From assembly GCA_016169945.1 (NCBI GenBank), contig JADLSH010000220.1, forward strand, positions 5,691,001 through 5,755,000: DNA of 64,000 nucleotides, read 5' to 3'. Both the position numbers and the translations under genes were made by a program. The DNA comes from Trachythela sp. YZ-2020. Its lineage: Eukaryota; Cnidaria; Anthozoa; Malacalcyonacea; Clavulariidae. The notes below the pieces were generated by a model. That model was not told the DNA's origin and searched no databases. It saw only the letters and a program-made list of their open reading frames with translations. Positions within the stretch are counted from its first letter, which is position 1. Each line of letters begins with the position of its first letter. Below are positions 32,609 through 44,699 of this stretch, piece after piece.

Positions 32609-34560
32609 CTGAAGAAAAATAATCGCACAAGTCAAATAGAGAATTGTATTGTGGGAAAGCTTCAATCAGTGATAACTTCCTATTTCACTATTGAATTTTT
32701 AGGCTACGGTCCTCGCCTAGCCGTTTGACTTGACCCACGTACAAAATATGTCATACATTTAGACAATTGCTATAACACTTGGGTATAATAATTCTTCCAG
32801 AATTTCACAATTGAATTTCAACCCTACGGTCCTCGACTAGCTGGTGCATCAGTTGTTGAATGATTTTCTTATGCGCTAGGAGGCAAAAGTACCGTGGCAT
32901 GTGGATTGCTTTTTTGTACAAAAGATATAAACTTAAACTTAAGACTTAACATATATAATATGTAATATATCAAAATTGGTTCTAATTATATTTTATTGTG
33001 TTCTTTGCAAGAGCTTCCGAATTTTCATTTTTCTGAAAACTAGTCAAAGTGCAGCAAGACCTTGTCAATTCTCAACTGACGATATATGTTGAAGCGAGAC
33101 GAGGACGGGGTATCAGTAAAAGTTTTGGGTAGATATTCATGATCAGCGAGTGAGATTAATATCAGTGCTTAGATGATGATAGCTTCGACGCTATTATTTG
33201 CCGTTCTCGGTGAATTTTACCTTTGTAGAAAGTAATTTACTGCCTATTTGGCGAGAGATTGGAGGAATATTTTTTCGTAAATTGTATTGGACAATGCGAT
33301 GCTGACGCATCACCAGCTCTACTTGCAACAGCAAACAAGAAAAAATCGCTGTTCACATTCAGTTATCGGCCAGAAATTTTATGCACCCCTTCGCGATTTG
33401 TGCAGCCCTTATTTACCTAAATATAAAAGTTTTTCTGAACTTTGTGGGTAGGCTCTTTATGTAGCCCTACACGAAATGTATACTTTAACCCCAACCCCCA
33501 CCATAACCCCAACCCTAACCCTAACCCTATATGTAATCACAGATATAACTCGTGTAGGGCAACATAAAGAACCAACCGCTTTGTGATCAGCGGCGGACTG
33601 GCCAGTCGGGCTCACCGGGCAAAAGGTCGGTAGGACCATTAGGTCCCTTGAAATGGGCCTTAACTCCGTTATATATAAACGCTAGCATGCAGTCCAGATT
33701 AATCATATGTGCCTAAGCGGCATAAACCTAATGAGTATCGCGCTGTGAGAGCCTCCTCGCTGTCTTATTGTGTAGTATTTATTCTTTGATAAAAACATTG
33801 GGGTTCGGAAAAAGTACGACTCAAAACATACATGCTACCAGAACCCCCAAAGCACACATAGACTCCCAAAATGTAGCCCGCGTTTTGGCGTGCAGTTTTT
33901 GGGCCCCGGAAACTTAAAAGTCCTAATAAAGCACTGGGCCTGAAAGAAACGCTGGGGGCTTCGCTGAACAAATGCAGAAGGGGATCAGGGGAGGCAAATG
34001 TGGCCCAATACACGGTTATATTTTTGTTATCTTAATAAATGAATCTTTGTTGTATAAGGACGCAGCTGATTAGAAAATACCATATAAAATTATTTGCTAA
34101 GACAATAGCCTGCGTAGACGAAAATTTTCAGATAACTCACTTAGCGGTGTTCGGAGAAAATCGTAAAGTGTAACTGCGATTTTGAACAACGGTCAGCGGG
34201 CCTAATATCACTAAGATGTTTACGTCTAACGAGACCATTCTTTTCTCAACTACCGTTGTGCTGCTGTGGCAAGGTGATTAACATTTTAGTGAACATTTTG
34301 TCCTGACCATCGTTGCTTTGCAAGAAATGATTGTACTTAATTATTGATAAAATAATGGATATTGTCATTTTTGTACTTATTTTTCTTCATTTTTTTCAAA
34401 ATATACGTGTTTTAGGGAAATTTTTTGAGTAAATCTGCAGGCTAGAACGCAGCAAATGGCGTTTCCAGGATTCTAATTTCAATTTTTTTCGGTGAGAGCA
34501 TTCCCGCGGACTCCCATACTTATACTTGACCGAAATGCCACGGTCAGATTTTGGGTTAAT
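32609..34560. other. Non-coding stretch with a telomere-like foldback
   Basis: This is intronic if 37850-38147 belongs to the same gene. Apart from the foldback at 33447-33577, I see only short frames and a GC-richer patch at 33720-34010 with no recognisable product. A repeated phrase (CTACGGTCCTCG.CTAG) occurs near 32704 and 32824. Confidence 0.5.
33447..33577. repeat. Foldback element with telomere-like CCCTAA repeats in its loop
   Basis: Arms 33447-33474 and 33550-33577 pair over 28 bases with three mismatches (GGTAGGCTCTTTATGTAGCC and complement). The loop holds CCCCAACCC and three AACCCT units at about 33508-33530, the animal telomere motif in degenerate form. Confidence 0.75.
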
Positions 34561-37250
34561 CCACGTTAAAGAAACATCTCGAAGAAGAATCCTTGGAAAA
34601 TGACATTACCGAGCCAATACCAGTGCATGAAGCTATACCTTGGCGTTCACCACTCGTAGTACAACCTAAAACCAAAGAATCCAAAAGACATTCGTGCATG
34701 TCTCGACCTGAGGATGATCAACAAATCAATGATGAGCACACGCCAAGATCTTCAGCAAACTCGACGTCAATAACGGATACCACCAGGAAAATAATGACGT
34801 TTTCCATATGATGGGGCAATTACCGCTACAAAAAGTTGGCATTTGGTGCATTAAACAGCCACGATTTTGCGAATCAGAAACGGGGAAAATCCTATACGGC
34901 ATCCTTCAAGTACTGAACAATCAGAATGACATAATTATGGGAGGATTTAACTCGCAAGACCAAAACGCCAGCTTGATATTGATCCCCAACAAATCGAATA
35001 TCACAACATCACATTACGCAAAGAGTAGTGTGAGTTTGATAAGACAACGATGGATTTCCATGGTCGCATCTTTACTGCTGATGGTTTACGACCGAGCTGC
35101 GACAAAATCCAAGCTGTGCAGGATTGCGAACCACCGAAAACTAGAGAAGAGCTCGTATCATTCCTACAAATGCTAGCCTACCTGTCACGATACACTAGCA
35201 ACTTTTCAAGCCATTGTGAACCACTACGAAGATTAATCAGAGATAACGCAAAGTTCACATGGACAAACGAGCAACAAACCGCATTTGAGGACCTAAAGAA
35301 AGCAATCGCGTCAGCACCATTCCTAATTCCCTATTATCCAGAGCGTGAGACCCTCGTTACCTGCGAAGGTAGCCCTAAGGGACTTGGAGGCAGTCTTTTT
35401 CAGAAGACGTAGCATGGTTGTCAACCAGTACATTACGTGAGTAGCACCTTTACGGACACCGAGAACAAATATTCCCAAATCGAGCGAGCCGCTCTGGCAG
35501 TGAAATTCACGTTTTCTCGTCTAGAGATGTGCCTATTAGGCGGAAACAGCTTCACGATCACCACTTACCAAAAACCCCTCTTGCCACTGTTCATCAATAA
35601 GCGAAATTACCACGACGAATCGAAAGGCTTTTTATGAAAATGCAAAACCTGGATTTTACAATAATCCATATCCCTGGCAAACAGACTACATGTCTCGACA
35701 TACCTTGACCAATAAAGAAATGAAGAGAACTGAAATCGAGAGACATGATCATGAAAAGCTGTTGTCCAAACTGACCATGCCATCGTGCTAGATAGAATTG
35801 CAACAGAAACCAAGCCTGACGTAGAGTTGCAAAATTTGAAAGATGCCACTCACACGGGTATTTGGAACAAGAATGACCCCAATCTAAAACCCTCTCAATC
35901 GACATCCAAACCGAGTTGTATGAATCGGAAAATGTAATACTTCGATTGGATAAGATCATCCCACCATATAGAACCTTGGAAGCAATATCGTACAAATTAC
36001 GCACAAACAAGTCCATCTTGGATTATCGAAAACCAAGGAAATTATTGGACGGAAATATTGGTCGCCAAAAATGAACATACAAATTGAGGGATCAGTCAAA
36101 AGATGGAAAGATGTCCACAAACACGAAACACACGGAACACGCTAAAATGACGGAACTACCAACCAGACCATGTTTAGCCTCGCTCCTCCGCAGAGACTTT
36201 ATTATTACGATTATTGTAATAACGCATTTCACAACCCTTTACATGGCGTATTACGGGGAATATGAGCCGCTGGGCTCGACTTCTGTGCTCCATTTCCAAA
36301 CGGAAAATATGCCCTCGTTGTTACAGATCAATAATCGAGATACCCTGAGGGAGAATGTATCGTTCGGAGCAACCAGAAAGATGCTAAAAAGGATCTTTTC
36401 CACACGCGGCATTCCCGGAAACCTACAAAGCGACAATAGCCACCATTCAACTCGCATGCCTTCGAACAATTGGCGAAAGAATCAGGTTTCAACCCCAGAC
36501 GGATAACAGTACGTCACTCGAAATCCCAGGGTCAAGTGGAAGGATTCAACAAGCTTGTCGACAAGGTAATGGCTATATAAAACCAAGACGGCATCGATCC
36601 TAAAGAAGCCACATACGAAATGCTCCCAGCACACGGAAGTACCCCACATCCTGCAAAAAATTCCGACCCAATCAGCTACTCTTGAATCGAGAGGTGAGGA
36701 TTAAGTCGGACCATTTCCTAACCGAAACCCAAGAGCAAGACAGACACAACAGTAAGAGAAGACGAGCGCAAGTGTAAAGAATACCACGACAAACGACACA
36801 AGAAAGCGTTGTTGTGGTAAAACGAGAAAACAAACGCAAAGGCCAAACAATATATGAACCATACGTATATGTTATCACCGAAACGTAAGGCTCACAGATT
36901 ACCGCAAAAAGAATCAAAGATGGACGAACAATCGTGAGAGATGCAAGCAAATTCAAACCCATACAGAAACCAACAAACCAGGAACTGAAGTTAAAGGACA
37001 CACGAATGGAAGAAAACCAACCCATCTCCATACTACAAATTCCTGTCACTACAACTCCAGATACCGTCACCACTACAAATGCTCCAACCATACCAAATAC
37101 TACTACCCAAGACAAACAACCCGCAAACAAAACCTTACAAAAATAACTAAATCCATCATCCCCACAACTAAGAAGATCTGAACGATTGAAAAAGCGCAAA
37201 AAATAGAAGGAAATAGACTTTATACAAAAGGACTTGAAAGAGCACAAACT
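34560..37250 (+). pseudogene. Ty3/Gypsy-type retrotransposon pol, decayed
   Basis: In order: the start of the reverse transcriptase (VHEAIPWRSPLVVQPK, 34610-34670); its end and connection domain (TADGLRPSCDKIQAV to FTWTNEQQTAFEDLKKAI, 35075-35310); RNase H (ENKYSQIERAALAVKF, 35460-35510); then integrase remnants (GIPGNLQSDNS near 36410, and the SQGQVEGFNK frame near 36530). Gag, protease and the catalytic DD of the reverse transcriptase are not readable. Many frame changes show it is dead. No envelope gene is visible. It lies on the strand opposite the YWTD-EGF gene. Confidence 0.85.
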
Positions 37251-37367
37251 TTAATTATTATTGTTTGTTTTGTTAAGCTGATGAACAGTTAAATCAATCT
37301 CAGAACAATGATTATATAAATAATTATCAATTAATCAGTGGGAACAATTTATTAGGAGAACTGAACT

Positions 37368-37537
37368 GAAGGGGGAGGAATCTTGTATTTTGATACTAGA
37401 CATGGCAATTATTACTCAGACTTACTATATCGGTTACCGTTCTTCATATAGACAATTTAAATAGTTGTGATTAAATACCGAATAATAAAGTGTGATTCAA
37501 CTGAAATGTTTTATTGCGTGCTTTAAAAAACACCACA
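37368..37537 (+). repeat. Putative polypurine tract and 3' LTR of the Gypsy element
   Basis: GAAGGGGGAGGAA (37368-37380) looks like the polypurine tract. A TGT...ACA segment follows at 37384-37537 with an AATAAA signal at 37484. No matching 5' LTR is seen upstream of 34560, so the LTR ends are inferred. At about 154 bp it would be short. Confidence 0.5.
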
Positions 37538-37849
37538 GTATGGTTAATAGGTTCAGACAGATTTGTTAACACATATTTTTCTAGAAGTATTCATTCCTGA
37601 TTATTACTGACATTAGTCGAAACGTGGATTTACTGTAAAAATAGGAGATTTCGGGTTTCTTTTGTACGGGATTTTAAAACTAATGAATACTGAAATTTTG
37701 TCGAATAGAACTATAGAAGAAAGACAACATTAGGCATTATCGAGAGAACTTCCCGGATTGTTTGAACTAATATTGTATTGATTTTTAAGATAATGCGCAA
37801 AAGTCATTTATGCCCAACGCCAACGCGATATGAAATTTGATTATATTAC

Positions 37850-38147
37850 CTTCATAAAAACACATCTTCGAGTGCGTACGCATTCTATTCTGAAGGTAAT
37901 CTTTCTCTGCCTTACAACACGGGGAATCAATCTCTTTTCCACTTTTAGCTAAACATTTTTCTTGCGAGCCTTTCACGTCTTCTTTGAGTTCTGTCAAGCG
38001 CTTGTGACAAATGGGGATACCTACATTACAAATGATCAGAGTTCCACCAAAGTATATCAAGATGATTAAGCCAATTACAATTTTTGTTGAAAAGAGGATC
38101 ATTCTTTTGTTCTCTGTGAAATTTTTTTCTGCAGCTAAGCAGATAAT
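37850..38147 (-). CDS. Exon with a transmembrane segment, possibly 5' part of the YWTD-EGF gene
   Basis: The acceptor is TTTCTATTCAG before 38147 (an alternative AG lies at 38129-38130) and the donor GTAATA after 37850. The 298-base exon encodes IICLAAEKNFTENKR, then one hydrophobic span (STKIVIGLIILIYFGGTLII), then a charged segment with several Cys (SPCC, KMC). It leaves in phase 1, exactly the phase in which exon 32230-32608 begins, and lies upstream of it on the same strand. If joined, the topology would be cytoplasmic N-terminus, membrane span, extracellular propeller and EGF. The link is inferred from phase and position, and other exons could lie between. Confidence 0.5.
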
Positions 38148-38576
38148 CTGAATAGAAATATAATGAAAATATATTTTATTTTCGACCAACGACAAACATT
38201 GCGGTAATACGCAAAAAAAATTATAATTGTTAGTATTATTTGGCATGGCAATTAGTATAGGGAAGAGGGGTTCTAAGTCAGGTAGTGCGGGTGGTGCTTT
38301 CGCACCACACGTTACGTCATCAGTTGTAATTATTTTCAATTTATTCATGTTGCGAGATACGAGTGTCGAATTCATTGAAGCGTTGATGAATAATTTTACA
38401 GTACATTTTGGCTTGTTATTATACTTATTGACCACTTATCAGCATTTTATGATGCTTTTAAGATGCTTTTACAATTTAGTCGTCTGTGTTTACTCGACTT
38501 GAGAACAGTGAAGTGGATTCAGAATGTTCTATATAGCATGTATGTGTGCACTATTCGTAATTAGTATAAATTTCCA

Positions 38577-39285
38577 GGTGACTATCGATTTTCCTGCATT
38601 CTGATTGGTCCAAATTGAGCCTCTAAAAAGTGATAGTCACTGGTCAGTGACTATCACTTTTTTTCAAAATGGCTTCTTCGCAAGCTGCCGAATTTAAAAC
38701 AAAAGTCGTTTTTTGAGCCTGATTCAAAGTTTTAAATGAAAAAAACTGCCGCTAAATTAAAGGAGGATATATTTTTGACATTTTTAAAGGTAAGCGATAA
38801 CAAATACACTATTTTTCTTCCATGAAAGGCAGCGTTTTCTCGCTGTTGAAATGTATAAAACTTTTTCCGTACGGCTCAACCACTCAAGTGTTTATTTTGA
38901 AAATTATTCGTTTTATCCTCATTTATATCGTTATATTCAGCAAAAACCTAGCTGTGATATATTTTTAAAACCATTCTACTTTGTATTTGAGCCCTTCCAA
39001 AGTATTTTTCTCACGAAATTGTTTGTTTTTGTTTCGCTTCGATATATTTTTGACACTCGTCTTTTGCCGGCATGTTTTTAATAACCGGCCGCTGAGAAAA
39101 GCGCTGAATTTTGTCCTATAGCCTTTTCAACTGACCTCATAACTTTCTGTGTTTGTTTTTCTCTTTGAAATTTCTACTAAAACAATTAGTCGCCTCAGGC
39201 TCGGTGATTACAAGCCTATAGTCACTTCGCCTTCGACTCAGTGACTATAGGCTTGTAATCACCTCGCCTTCGGCGACTAATTGTT
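38577..39285. repeat. Foldback-rich region, probable MITE cluster
   Basis: 38625-38662 is a palindrome with 18-bp arms and a 2-base centre (GTGATAGTCACTG). 39181-39226 pairs with 39240-39285: 14 outer and 22 inner bases match perfectly, around TCGCCTTCGACTC. Both share GTGACTAT words and the latter has CGCCTTCGGCG. Between them is AT-rich sequence with an AAAATGGCTTC start-like motif at 38667 whose frame closes after 15 codons. Confidence 0.7.
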
Positions 39286-39744
39286 AAATAGCATCTCGTA
39301 CATGCACAACGCAAATCTATTCGAATTTGACCTTCATGTATACCTTTGTTATAATTTCCTAGTTCTCTTATATACACGTTTCTCTATGCAATATATAGAA
39401 AACTTTCATTTAACATGGTATATGTTTCTAAAATTTTATTCAAAATTTGGTAAAATACAATTTGCGGCAATAATATAAAATGCCATTATAATAAGTACCA
39501 ACAGATATATTACAGCGATATTTATTGCTTATTGAAATAAACGTTATTTAAAAACGTTTTTAGAAGAAATTTTCTTTTCTCAACAGCTGCCTCCAAACTT
39601 CTTCAATTCTGGTTCAAAGTCATCATCATTAACAAATGCATCCCTGGTTTGCATTAATCTTTGATGTACTGGGCTTCTTTTAAGCGCTCTCATCCACAGT
39701 AGCCGTTCCAGATGCACGTTTTCCAATGCTTTTTTCTTCTTTCA

Positions 39745-40390
39745 ACTGCAAAAACTTAACAACGAAACCTTGATACACACTGACTGTGAACGAGATCTCG
39801 GCGTGTTTGTGGATAAAAACTTAACCTGGAACAGACATGTGAATAAGCACTCAGCAAAGGCGAACCAACTCCTAGGTTACACTAAACGATTCACCATGTA
39901 CATCCGCAACCAAGAGGTGAAACGCACGTTGTACCTTGCACTAGTTCGACCACACCTGGGATATGCCACACAAATTAAATATGGGCACGACAATCCATTG
40001 AACTAATACGCCACCAAAAAATGGACGCAGAGAAGAGCTACTAAATATATTCGCGATATTCCATTCTTCTTCTCTGTTAATTATACCACCAGACTTGAAA
40101 CATTGGGCGTCTTACCAATTTGCTATTCGCATAAATATCTCGATATGGTGCTCTTTTACAAAATAACTTACAAACTCGTTACATTCAGCCTTCTCTACAT
40201 CCAACAAACCGGACTTCCAGACAAATAAGATCCTCCACAGTTAACAACTTTAAATTCGACGTTCCGAAATGTAGAACTGTAACTTATCAAAGATCCTTCA
40301 TGATAAGAACAACTCGGGTATGGAACCATCTCGTTGATGAACTGAACTTATATACGGATAGTCTTTCTTTGTTCAAGTCGAGTCAATAAT
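39745..40390 (+). pseudogene. LINE-D reverse transcriptase C-terminal fragment
   Basis: The plus frame reads ERDLGVFVDKNLTWNRHV, then YLALVRPHLGYA, a stop, RRATKYIRDIP, LETLGVLPI and, near the end, VTYQRSFMIRTTRVWN. This is the order of C-terminal motifs of CR1-group LINE proteins. The catalytic domain is missing, and several stops and frame changes are present. Confidence 0.8.
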
Positions 40391-41514
40391 GTTCAAACAC
40401 TATGTTTTGTCTTTGTACTCATGTCAAAGTCAGAGATATTCTCTCCAGACCAATGATATTAGTAAATGTCATTGACAGATGCTTGTAATCCAGTCGCTTT
40501 CAGTTACAAAATACTAAGATTGTGTATATATAAGCAGGATTAAGGCGCCATTATTTTCACAACGCTTCCTATTGGTAATGGCAGTTATGACTAATGGCTA
40601 TTAACTTTGAGACTGAGGGAATTTGCTAGAACCAAACAGCTAGAAACATTTGTTGTTGTTGTGTTTTTCAGGAATAAATTGATCCTAAAGACCCAAATCT
40701 TATTGAATAGACGCTACCTATACTGGCACCAAATGTTCCTGCCAGATACATAGTCTATATATGTCCCCTAGTGATCCTTATCGTCAATAATCTTTGGGGT
40801 CATGTGCTCGTTTATAAAACTGATCTATTTTTATACCCTTGAAATTCTGGGTTATGTCCTCGTCTAGTCTTGAATGTTGAAAAACATTTTTAATGTAAAG
40901 TATTAAAATGCTGAAGGGGTGGTTGAAATATAGGGTTTCAGGAATAGAAAATTCGTGAATTCTGGGAGAATATTTTACAGCAATATATACGCATATTTCA
41001 CTTCATTTCTATATGCCCCCCTAAGCAGAGTGCCCAGGGAAAATTTCCACCCTTTCCCCACCTCTCCCCTGAGAACGGCCCTGCGAATATGATCGAAAGA
41101 GCAGCAGTCACGCAGTCCTATAATTCCACAATAATATTGATGACCAACAAGTATCGATTAATGGTTAGGTAGTACATCGTGAAGATCGTTTGCATGGCAG
41201 AGAAGGAGTGGTATGTTTATACCTATATCCGAAAGAATACCGGGGAAACGCAGAATCTATTTGGAAAGCCAACATTACGAATGTATATGGTTGCTATTGC
41301 GCCATACTCGCCTGCCACGATCTTTGTCTGGGATTACAGTCTGCGTAGTTTACAACTCATCTGATCAAAGCCCTCAACAACAGCGCCATCTTTGCAAATT
41401 AAATATTTAACAAATACAATAGAATACTAGATTCTATCATCAACAAGTATCCAAATGCGGAATGATCGTTTTGGAAGATTTTTTATAATTTAAATATATC
41501 TGGATTTTAAGTCG
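40391..41514. other. Non-coding, no gene seen
   Basis: Two overlapping short open frames at 41179-41410 have no recognisable motif. No structured repeat was noted. Confidence 0.45.
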
Positions 41515-42760
41515 TTCCGAAGCCAAAAAAGGGTGGTGGGATTTTGGATCTTATTATCACAAATTTCCACAAGTTTTATGAAGTCCCTGTTATTACCGGC
41601 CCTTTTGGAACATCAGATAACAGCTCTGTTATACGTTAACCCAGCTCAATCAATTATAATCGTAGTAGTACGTGCATCAGTACTTTAGTTAATGAATTTA
41701 GACTGTGGACTGGACTTAATAACTGGTTCATTTAACTTAAATTGAACCCATTGGCTCCGTAGACGAGCTGACTAGGTCTTTCACATCCCTGGTTACTGGC
41801 GCACTCGATCGCTTCTTTCCCATGGAACTTTCAGATTCCATCCGGCAAACAAACTGTGGATCACACAGAAGATAAAACAGCTGATCAAAGAGCGTCAAAG
41901 AGCCTATCACTCTGGTAAAGCATATTAATGGCGCCATTACCGGTGAAAGGTCCAATGAGAGATTGACCGCCGGAAAAAGGGATTCTAGGCCGAGAATGTT
42001 GCCAAAGAAAGGCTGGATTCTGGAATTCCTCCCTTCCAACCTCTTAGGTGCGGCAATGTACCAGTTATTAAATGCTAAGAAGTCTGTAGTAAGCTCTTAG
42101 AATTACAGCACGCTAAAGCGAGTGGACGCGATAACCCTCCACAACTTATTCTCAAGGAATTTGCGTACGAGTTCGTATACGATCATTTTTAATGCCTCAC
42201 TTTCATCAGGGAAGGTCCCAGCTTTATATAAAGACTCGAACGTAGGCAGGAGCGTAGTGAAGGGGGACTCAGGGAGACATGTTGTTTTGGGGGGACTGAG
42301 CCCCCTTATATTTTTGCAAATTGCGAAAGTTCTTTAGAACTGTACTGTTAAAATGATTTTAGTAATCTCTACTTCATCACTGTGATCCTGCCATTGAATA
42401 ATTTATGTGACTCTAGCATGAAGTAGCTTCGCTATGTCGTAAGGACGATACAAGAACGATTTCATCGAGGATTTTGTTGCCACATGGATGATCCAAGATG
42501 TCGGAGATAAGATCGATGCAAATCAATTCGAATGCCTAAAGGGTAGCCCCACTACTTATTGTTTACAGGACATGATCCATCACTGGCTTTCTAGTAATGG
42601 CATTCAAGACCATCGCCTTTGTATATGCTTCCTAGACTTTTCTAAAGAATTTGACAAGATCGGGTACAACGTCCTTATTGAGAATTCATACAGATGTGAG
42701 AAGAGGTTTGATACCCTGGATAATAACTTACATCTGAGTTAATTAGCAGTGTTTGCTAAA
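41515..42760 (+). pseudogene. LINE-E endonuclease/reverse transcriptase remnant, interrupted
   Basis: The plus strand reads LDLIITNFHKFYEVPVI and GTSDNSSVI (end of endonuclease, about 41545-41640), then IKQLIKERQRAYHSGK (about 41875-41925), AKASGRDN (about 42115), and FLDFSKEFD (palm Asp motif, about 42630). A G-rich segment at about 42240-42420 interrupts it, with GCCCCC near 42300, probably a later insertion. The element is truncated after the first palm motif. Confidence 0.75.
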
Positions 42761-43947
42761 TTCGGTGGATTAAAGTAACTTGCTTTAACATTCAAGGATA
42801 TACATTGTTTTTGAGAGATTATTTCATGCAAATCAATGTATCCAATTGTGAGTGAAATTAAATATATCCATATATTATATGCATAGACACAAAATTTAGT
42901 TGGTTTCGATAACACATCAGAGACAGAGAATTTTGAAGTAAAATTTTAAGAAATCTGAATAGGAATTTCCTGCAGTCATAATTATTTCGACAACTCGAAT
43001 ATTCCAGGTTAAAGACTGAAACTCATTCATATATTGAGATTCTTATGATATCAGTTTTAAATTTGATTACGAGAATTAACATGGATATCAATGAAAAATT
43101 AGCATACATGGTCATCAAGTTAGACGCAAATATAATGACATGATACAAAACAATTATGCAGTATTATATTTGTTATAAACAAAACATTCTCTCGTTCACT
43201 GTCTTTTTGTATCGATTAAGTATCGTATTAATAACACGAGTTACACTATAGTGGATCGATACAGGAAAACAATGAAAGATATAAATTAAAGCAAGTTCTA
43301 GCCATTTCAGTTGAGTTTTGAACCGAGATTTCCCGAAGTTGACAAGTCTCTTTCTCACTCCGCCACCCCGCACTACGTCTTGTTATTTACGCTATAGTGG
43401 ATCAATAAAGGAAGACAATGAAGTTTTATAGGAGGCGTACAGATGTAATACTCTAAAAAAACGCTTTCGCTGCGTGCATTAAGTTAAACACTTTGACAGC
43501 CAAAACTTTTCCCCGCTATAATATGCAGTATCTGTTCCACGGTTATGTTATGTTTGAAGTCGCTTTCGATCAAACACATGTATATATAACGCATGTTAAG
43601 TTAGACCAAATATAAAATAGAAATCGAGATTGAAGTTCTATAGTAATACAATTACTCTTATTTGATCAAAAACAAGTGAGAACAGGTTTTTTATAGATAC
43701 TGCATGTAGTTAGCTTTTCACATTAACAGGCAAGTTGAACTGTACTGAACTGAACGACAGTAGACGTTATGACATTATTTGTAGGCGGAAATTTGAACGA
43801 TGACGCTTAATGAAGCTGTTTTCATACAGTTTTTTTTTAAAGTGGAAAATTTCCTATCCGACCGAATTTTTCGACAATTGTTATCAATTTTTGTTGGCAA
43901 CCTATTTTAGTGACGCAATATAACTGTTTAACCTATACCTTAATAAA
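42761..43947. other. Non-coding, no gene seen
   Basis: AT-rich. A phrase with TATAGTGGATC and CAATGAA is repeated near 43248 and 43392, suggesting a partial local duplication. Confidence 0.45.
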
Positions 43948-44017
43948 AGGTATGATGTACAGTATCATATTTCATAGCGTTGAGGTATGATGTACAGTAT
44001 CATATTTCATAGCGTTG
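43948..44017. repeat. Perfect 35-bp tandem duplication
   Basis: 43948-43982 and 43983-44017 are identical, each holding TATGATGTACAGTATCATA, itself partly palindromic. Confidence 0.95.
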
Positions 44018-44699
44018 TATTTTTCATCATGTGGATTTTATATATACACACATTTTTGAACCACATGCAGTTTCGGTTATTTTAAATGCAACTATAATTA
44101 TAGTATGAATGGCGAAACGGACGTTTCTATATTCTGACAAAAATAGACACATCGCAGAAAATTCTCAGTTTATTTATAATTAAAATTGAAAACAAGTTCA
44201 AGCCTCGTGTCCATGTTTAGGTTTTTTGAAGGAGAACAGCTGGTTCGAGGTTTCTTACAAATTATTATTCTCCATATTATATATAAAGAAATTCACTATT
44301 TTTTAGCAACCCAAAAATAGCATCTGGAAACGCGCGCATATTCAATATACTATTCCAAACGTGTAGTCCAACACAGATATTATTCTACAATAGTTTGCTG
44401 AATTTTGTATCTAAACTACCCTGTAAAATATAAAATATTTCACTTCATTGAGACACTATGCAGTATTGCAATTACTGCTCGTTTAAATCATTCGCATCTG
44501 TAAGTAAGTCTTCTCTCATATGAGGCAGAACAAATCGTTCGATTCCACGGTAACAAGCAGAAAAAATGATATTTTCAAAACATAACGTCCAACTTTTTGT
44601 TTGGAATTTTAAATATTATATTAAGCTTAATACGGAGTTGAATATTTTTTATATTGAAATATTTCAAAATTTAGAATATCATAAAGTTTAACACTGCCA

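Noticed and set aside
33478..33540. True telomere end
   Set aside because: The repeats are few, degenerate, and flanked by inverted arms with unique sequence on both sides.
36251..36469. Minus-strand frame in the Gypsy integrase region
   Set aside because: Antisense shadow of the integrase remnant.
36672..37247. A 191-codon minus-strand frame with hydrophobic stretches
   Set aside because: It is antisense to the low-complexity 3' part of the Gypsy element and its composition follows from that.
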